Below are positions 60,767 through 64,000 of a stretch of DNA of 64,000 nucleotides, in pieces. The notes beneath the pieces are model-generated. The model ran no database searches, was not told the origin of the DNA, and saw nothing but the letters and a program-made list of their open reading frames with translations. The first letter of the stretch is position 1. Every line of letters begins with the position of its first letter. The position numbers and the translations under genes were made by a program. Source of the DNA: Rhipicephalus microplus (lineage: Eukaryota; Arthropoda; Arachnida; Ixodida; Ixodidae); assembly GCF_043290135.1 (NCBI RefSeq), contig NC_134707.1, positions 140,121,319 through 140,185,318 on the forward strand, read 5' to 3'.

Positions 60767-61162
60767 TGACAAACGGCATGCTGGAGCACCTCGTTTTGCC
60801 CTACCGAAACTGCGCGAGCACAATACGTTGAAGTTGGTCTCGTCGATGTAGTATCGTGTTAGCGTAGTTCCCTCGCTCTGAAGACACTGGGCATATCGGC
60901 ACCGCAGCTGTTTCACGTCGGCGCGATTTCTATCTACTGGGCTCGGGGTCAGCAGCTTCACCGAATAACCATGGCCATCGAGAAGCCGATCAATCGTCGA
61001 CGTGCTCACTTCAATGTTAGACATCTCTTCTTTGAGAGCTCTCTTTATTTTTTCCAGTGTGAAGGATGGGTTTCCCTGTACGATTCGTTGCAAGGCGTCC
61101 ACCACGTCCGGTCCAAATTTCCTAAAAATTTGCGAAATTTGCGAAATTTGCGAAGTTTGCAA
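60266..61162 (-). CDS. IS630/Tc1/mariner-type DDE transposase, 5'-truncated
   Basis: This frame of 298 codons resembles transposases that cut and paste DNA in the nucleus through a two-metal DDE catalytic core. Residues about 20-75 look like a helix-turn-helix followed by a linker (TLEKIKRAL, STSTIDRLL, VKLLTPSP). The catalytic domain shows D107 in YYIDETNF, D190 in FLFDNAPAH and E224 in NPIEELFSKF, with 33 residues between the last two, close to the DD34E spacing of Tc1. The frame has no ATG start: it opens with TTG at 61162, and an in-frame TAG lies just upstream at 61175-61177 inside the palindrome junction. The first 12 residues (repeated SQI) come from a 9-base tandem repeat. The N-terminal DNA-binding part of a full-length protein is therefore missing. 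Both catalytic motifs and the C-terminus are intact, and the stop is at 60266-60268. It is probably a dead copy, unless spliced to an upstream exon. Confidence 0.85.
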   Translation of the reverse strand: MQTSQISQISQIFRKFGPDVVDALQRIVQGNPSFTLEKIKRALKEEMSNIEVSTSTIDRLLDGHGYSVKLLTPSPVDRNRADVKQLRCRYAQCLQSEGTTLTRYYIDETNFNVLCSRSFGRAKRGAPACRLSTSAKGANVNVIACMSANGLLHWTIADKVHWAVFNDFLAEVSSKVSQQEPGIQAVFLFDNAPAHRRAEQAVLAASDHTVKWLPPYSPFFNPIEELFSKFKAGVKGFLSERRDDLLTTQEGISKKEHRRALLVEAAGRSMQHIQRVDCAAYDRHNYTFVQAALDCLDM

Positions 61163-61173
61163 ATTTCCTCGAC
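60767..61173. other. Spacer (loop) of the inverted repeat
   Basis: These 407 bases occur once, between the arms. On the - strand they encode the first ~130 residues of the long transposase copy, the part missing from the right-arm copy. The arm boundary on each side is the palindromic hexamer ACTAGT (60761-60766 and 61174-61179). Next to the right boundary is a short 9-base tandem repeat (about 61127-61166). Confidence 0.85.
61127..61166. repeat. 9-bp tandem repeat at the palindrome junction
   Basis: About four copies of gcgaaattt or close variants (gcgaagttt, gcaaattt) lie immediately inside the right arm boundary. On the - strand they encode the repeated Ser-Gln-Ile at the start of the long transposase frame. 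They may be filler or slippage DNA made when the two copies were joined. Confidence 0.75.
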
Positions 61174-61674
61174 ACTAGTGCGAAAGGGGCGAATGTAAAT
61201 GTTATAGCCTGCGTGTCAGCAAATGGCCTTCTCCACTGGACAATTGCCGACAAGGTCCACTGGGCTGTCTTCAACGACTTTCTTGCAGAAGTGTCGAGTA
61301 AAGTTTCACAGCAGGAACCAGGAATACAGGCAGTGTTCCTGTTTGACAACGCACCAGCGCACCGCCGCGCCGAACAGGCTGTCCTCGCGGCAAGCGACCA
61401 CACAGTCAAGTGGCTACCGCCATACAGCCTTTTCTTCAATCCGATTGAGGAGCTCTTCTCAAAGTTCAAGGCAGGTGTAAAGGGATTCCTAAGCGAGCGG
61501 AGGGATGATCTCCTCACGACACCGGAAGGGATCTCCAAGAAAGAACATCGCCGTGCTCTGCTGGTTGAGGCCGCGGGGCGCTCTATGCAGCACATCCAGC
61601 GTGTGGACTGTGCCGCTTATGATAGGCACAATTACACTTTTGTACAAGCTGCCCTCGACTGCCTTGATATGTAG
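61174..61674 (+). pseudogene. Transposase fragment, inverted partner of the long copy
   Basis: From the junction at 61174 this frame reads TSAKGANVNV and continues to a TAG at 61672-61674. It corresponds to about residue 133 to the end of the - strand copy. It keeps the second catalytic Asp (FLFDNAPAH) and NPIEELFSKF but lacks the whole N-terminal half, including the first catalytic Asp. Three amino-acid differences are visible: Met146 to Val, Pro218 to Leu in the PPYSP motif, and Gln249 to Pro. No silent difference was seen in the stretches compared. It cannot encode an active enzyme. Confidence 0.88.
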
Positions 61675-61735
61675 AACACTGCTCAGCAGCACATCTATGG
61701 GTGCGTGTTTATGAAAATTGCTTTGCCTGTATAAT

Positions 61736-61741
61736 AATAAA
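61736..61741 (+). terminator. Polyadenylation signal AATAAA after the transposase fragment
   Basis: AATAAA lies 61 bases past the stop at 61674 and is the mirror copy of the signal at 60199-60204. Confidence 0.5.
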
Positions 61742-63767
61742 TTTTGTTTCTCACGGACTTGCCCCTGTTCTCTTTCATCACCCATTTCATAACCAATTTG
61801 ACGAGCTCAACGTTATCAGAACAACAATTTTTTTCTTGATGTACGGTAGATGTTTTAAACGGGCATCATCTTTGCTTCGGCGTTGCGAAAACATGTCAGG
61901 TAGGTCGTAACAATAGAGGCCAGCTCTATAGGCACTGAAAAACCGGGATTTAGGCACCAATAATAGGTGGTCAAAACACTCTTTCAGGCTTCCTAAATTG
62001 TGAATATAGGCAGAATAATTTTTGACAAAACTTAAATTTTCTAATCAACAGGTGTGGTATCTGTCTCTACAACATGAAAGCAAGCAAAAATGTTCTAGTT
62101 TATAATTGTACAAACGGGTAATCATTTAGCAAAAACATGCGTTTTTCCACGGGGTTCGCAGAATACGGTCTCTCCATTTCTGGTTCAGCATGGTCAGTTA
62201 AGTGTGCACCATCGTAGAAATATGCTTCTGGGTCTCTTTCTGTGTGCCATAGCTGAGAAGGGCTATACATGCGCAAATAGTCAGAGTGCCAGGCGCCAGG
62301 AAGGATTTTTTTTTGCGGCGTATTAATTTGGCCTAACCACACAGGCTCAATTTTGCTTCTGTCTGTGAACACTTTAAGGGTCGTTACACAAACTTAAGAG
62401 TTTTGAGAAGCGTAAAAGAATGAATGCACTGAGCGCTCAAGATCTCATTTACCAAGATTTTCAGTACTACGCGTGGCATAAAGAGGTGATAGGCCAAACT
62501 GAACACGGCTTCACCTTCATCTCATGGGCGTGCGTCCCAACATGGTGAAGGTGATAGAATGGTCCTGCCTATGTCAAAGTAGTACGTGACACGGCGAGAA
62601 CTATTTGAGACAACGTGTGTAATTTGTAGAAACTGTTGCCTAAATAGAAGCATGAAAGTTTACAAAAATGTTAGAACACACAGGCGAAATCTATTCGCCT
62701 TATTTATTTAATTTCGTATCGAGAGAGACGCGACACTAAGGTGCCTCCATTTTGTTTGCGTTGGTGTTCTCGCAGTTTGCGCATTGTGTCGGGGCCAGCA
62801 ATCACAACGCTGGGCGTGGTTTTGGTGTATCGTCCCTAGCAGAAGATGCAGCGGTGTGACGCTGTGTATCGGGGTAAGGATACGTTATCCAAGCCAGCCT
62901 CTCCAAACGTGCGCGCAGATAGGGATCCATCCCACAAAAACTCGCAGTACAATACAAAAGAACATCGAGACGGCAGAACACCGCTTGCACGCGCGGGCTG
63001 ACATGGGCATCTCATGCGAGTGTAGGTTACGCACGCATGACGTGCTCATGCACGTCGTGCGATGCTCCAGCTCCGAGTGAATTTCATACCAATAGCGGGG
63101 AAGGAATTGGACTTACGAAGTCTTCTTAGAGTTAGTGGCGAAGGTTTCAAGCTCACCTCCTGAGATTAAGCTTTCGCCGCTTCTAATGATCAAATTAAAA
63201 TTTCTAGTGACACAAACCTTTTCATTGGGCAGGCAACATTTTCCACTGCCTAAATAAATATTTTCAGGTGACCCAGTGAAGCACCACATGTAAATGACAA
63301 ACAAAAAACAAAAACTACATAGATATTGCTTTTTTCATCTGCACTCTACTTCCTTACTTCCCCTGATGACTCTCCACAGTTTCGCATTCATTCTTCATCT
63401 TCCTGCCGCTGCACAGAGGCACCTCCTGCTCTCTACGCATCTGAGCGCACACTGGAAAAAGGCTAAGCACACGACGCGACATGGATGGTATACATGTGTA
63501 GAGGCTAGTCTACCTCCCTCTTGGCTAAAATGCCTTCTGAGTTTGACAGTTCTAAACGTAGCTCGTGAAATAAAGAGTAGTTTGCACCACACAGCGTCCC
63601 GAAACCTATATTTTGCCCGGTAACATGAATACCGGGCTCAGTGGTATCTGAAAGCAAAATTTCAGGTTATATAGCGTTTATATAGGCATCGATTTGGAAA
63701 ACAGACATTTACAGGCACCTATACGAATTGAGGCTACAACGCCCGAAATAGGTATATATATAGGCAC

Positions 63768-63786
63768 TATAAAAGCACTATAAAAG
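63768..63786 (+). promoter_or_regulatory. Two TATAAAAG boxes 11 bases apart
   Basis: TATAAAAG occurs at 63768-63775 and 63779-63786, and both are present in inverted form in the left arm near 58155-58173. They would direct transcription away from the transposases. The octamer is a good TATA-box match, but no reading frame or other promoter element follows within the window, so this is only a candidate. Confidence 0.2.
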
Positions 63787-64000
63787 CTCTCCTCGCCCTC
63801 TAATTTGTGCTCACGTGTCAAAATGACACGATATGAGCACAAGAAACGAAACAGGCGTTTGCATATAATTCGGCTATAGTCATAACACTGTATATCCTTA
63901 TTCAAGCATAAGACGCACGGTCTGCCTGCTCCAAAGCTTGCTACAAAAAGATTTGTCTACCACTCCTTCGGCTCAACAATTATTTCATCTGGTTATCCTG

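Larger units (their letters stand above)
61174..64000 (-). repeat. Right arm of the giant inverted repeat (cut by window end)
   Basis: This is the mirror of 57941-60766 and reaches the last base of the window still matching, so the true arm is longer than 2.83 kb. Apart from the transposase fragment and its AATAAA I see no gene. The frame at 62100-62372 (- strand) mirrors that at 59568-59840 but its differences are all amino-acid-changing. Confidence 0.93.

Noticed and set aside
60345..60851. A 168-codon + strand frame opposite the transposase (and 61122-61595 on the - strand)
   Set aside because: This is the antisense shadow of the transposase frames, whose catalytic motifs identify the real coding strand.
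57941..64000. Palindrome as a pure sequencing or assembly hairpin
   Set aside because: The arms carry many substitutions at up to several percent in places and have a unique 407-base spacer. Not fully excluded without raw reads.

Overview
This window is eukaryotic, non-coding and almost entirely repetitive. I see no bacterial operon, ribosomal or tRNA gene, CRISPR array or intact single-copy protein gene. The organism cannot be named from the sequence. A very long minisatellite, divergent IS630/Tc1/mariner-type transposase copies and a TGACGTCA-rich satellite fit an animal with a large, repeat-rich genome. An arthropod such as a tick is plausible, but that is a weak inference.

Positions 1-55652 (87% of the window) are one uninterrupted tandem array of a 15-base monomer, consensus GTTGTGGAGTTTCTA on the + strand. 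It already runs at base 1, so its left end lies outside the window. The array is nested: variant monomers form blocks, and blocks recur as higher-order units. I could follow periods of about 3.14 kb (6960-15590), about 7.8 kb (about 24000-39550), about 6.5 kb (about 40900-50580), 2797 bases and 563 bases near the right end, and a long-range copy about 18.65 kb apart (1-2560 against 18652-21211). Because 15 is a multiple of 3, four of six frames stay open for long stretches and encode pentapeptide repeats (LVVEF, SSCGV, QLETP, NSTTR). I treat these as by-products of the period, not genes.

Positions 55653-57270 hold two further tandem repeats: about eight copies of a 21-base unit (55661-55826), then an array of about ten units of about 135 bases (about 55911-57270) with fourteen perfect TGACGTCA octamers, mostly in pairs 24 bases apart. 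Positions 57271-57940 are a short stretch of apparently unique sequence.

Positions 57941-64000 form a giant inverted repeat: arms 57941-60766 and 61174-64000 around a 407-base spacer. The right arm is cut by the window edge. At the inner ends lie two head-to-head, 5'-truncated copies of an IS630/Tc1/mariner-type DDE transposase: a long one (60266-61162, - strand) with all three catalytic acidic residues, and a shorter one (61174-61674, + strand) that has lost the first. The arms differ by well under 1% in the transposase part but by several percent elsewhere.

Nothing here looks like a cooperating gene system. The points of interest are the scale and internal history of the 15-base array, its CpG-decay variant pattern, the paired-CRE satellite and the transposase palindrome.
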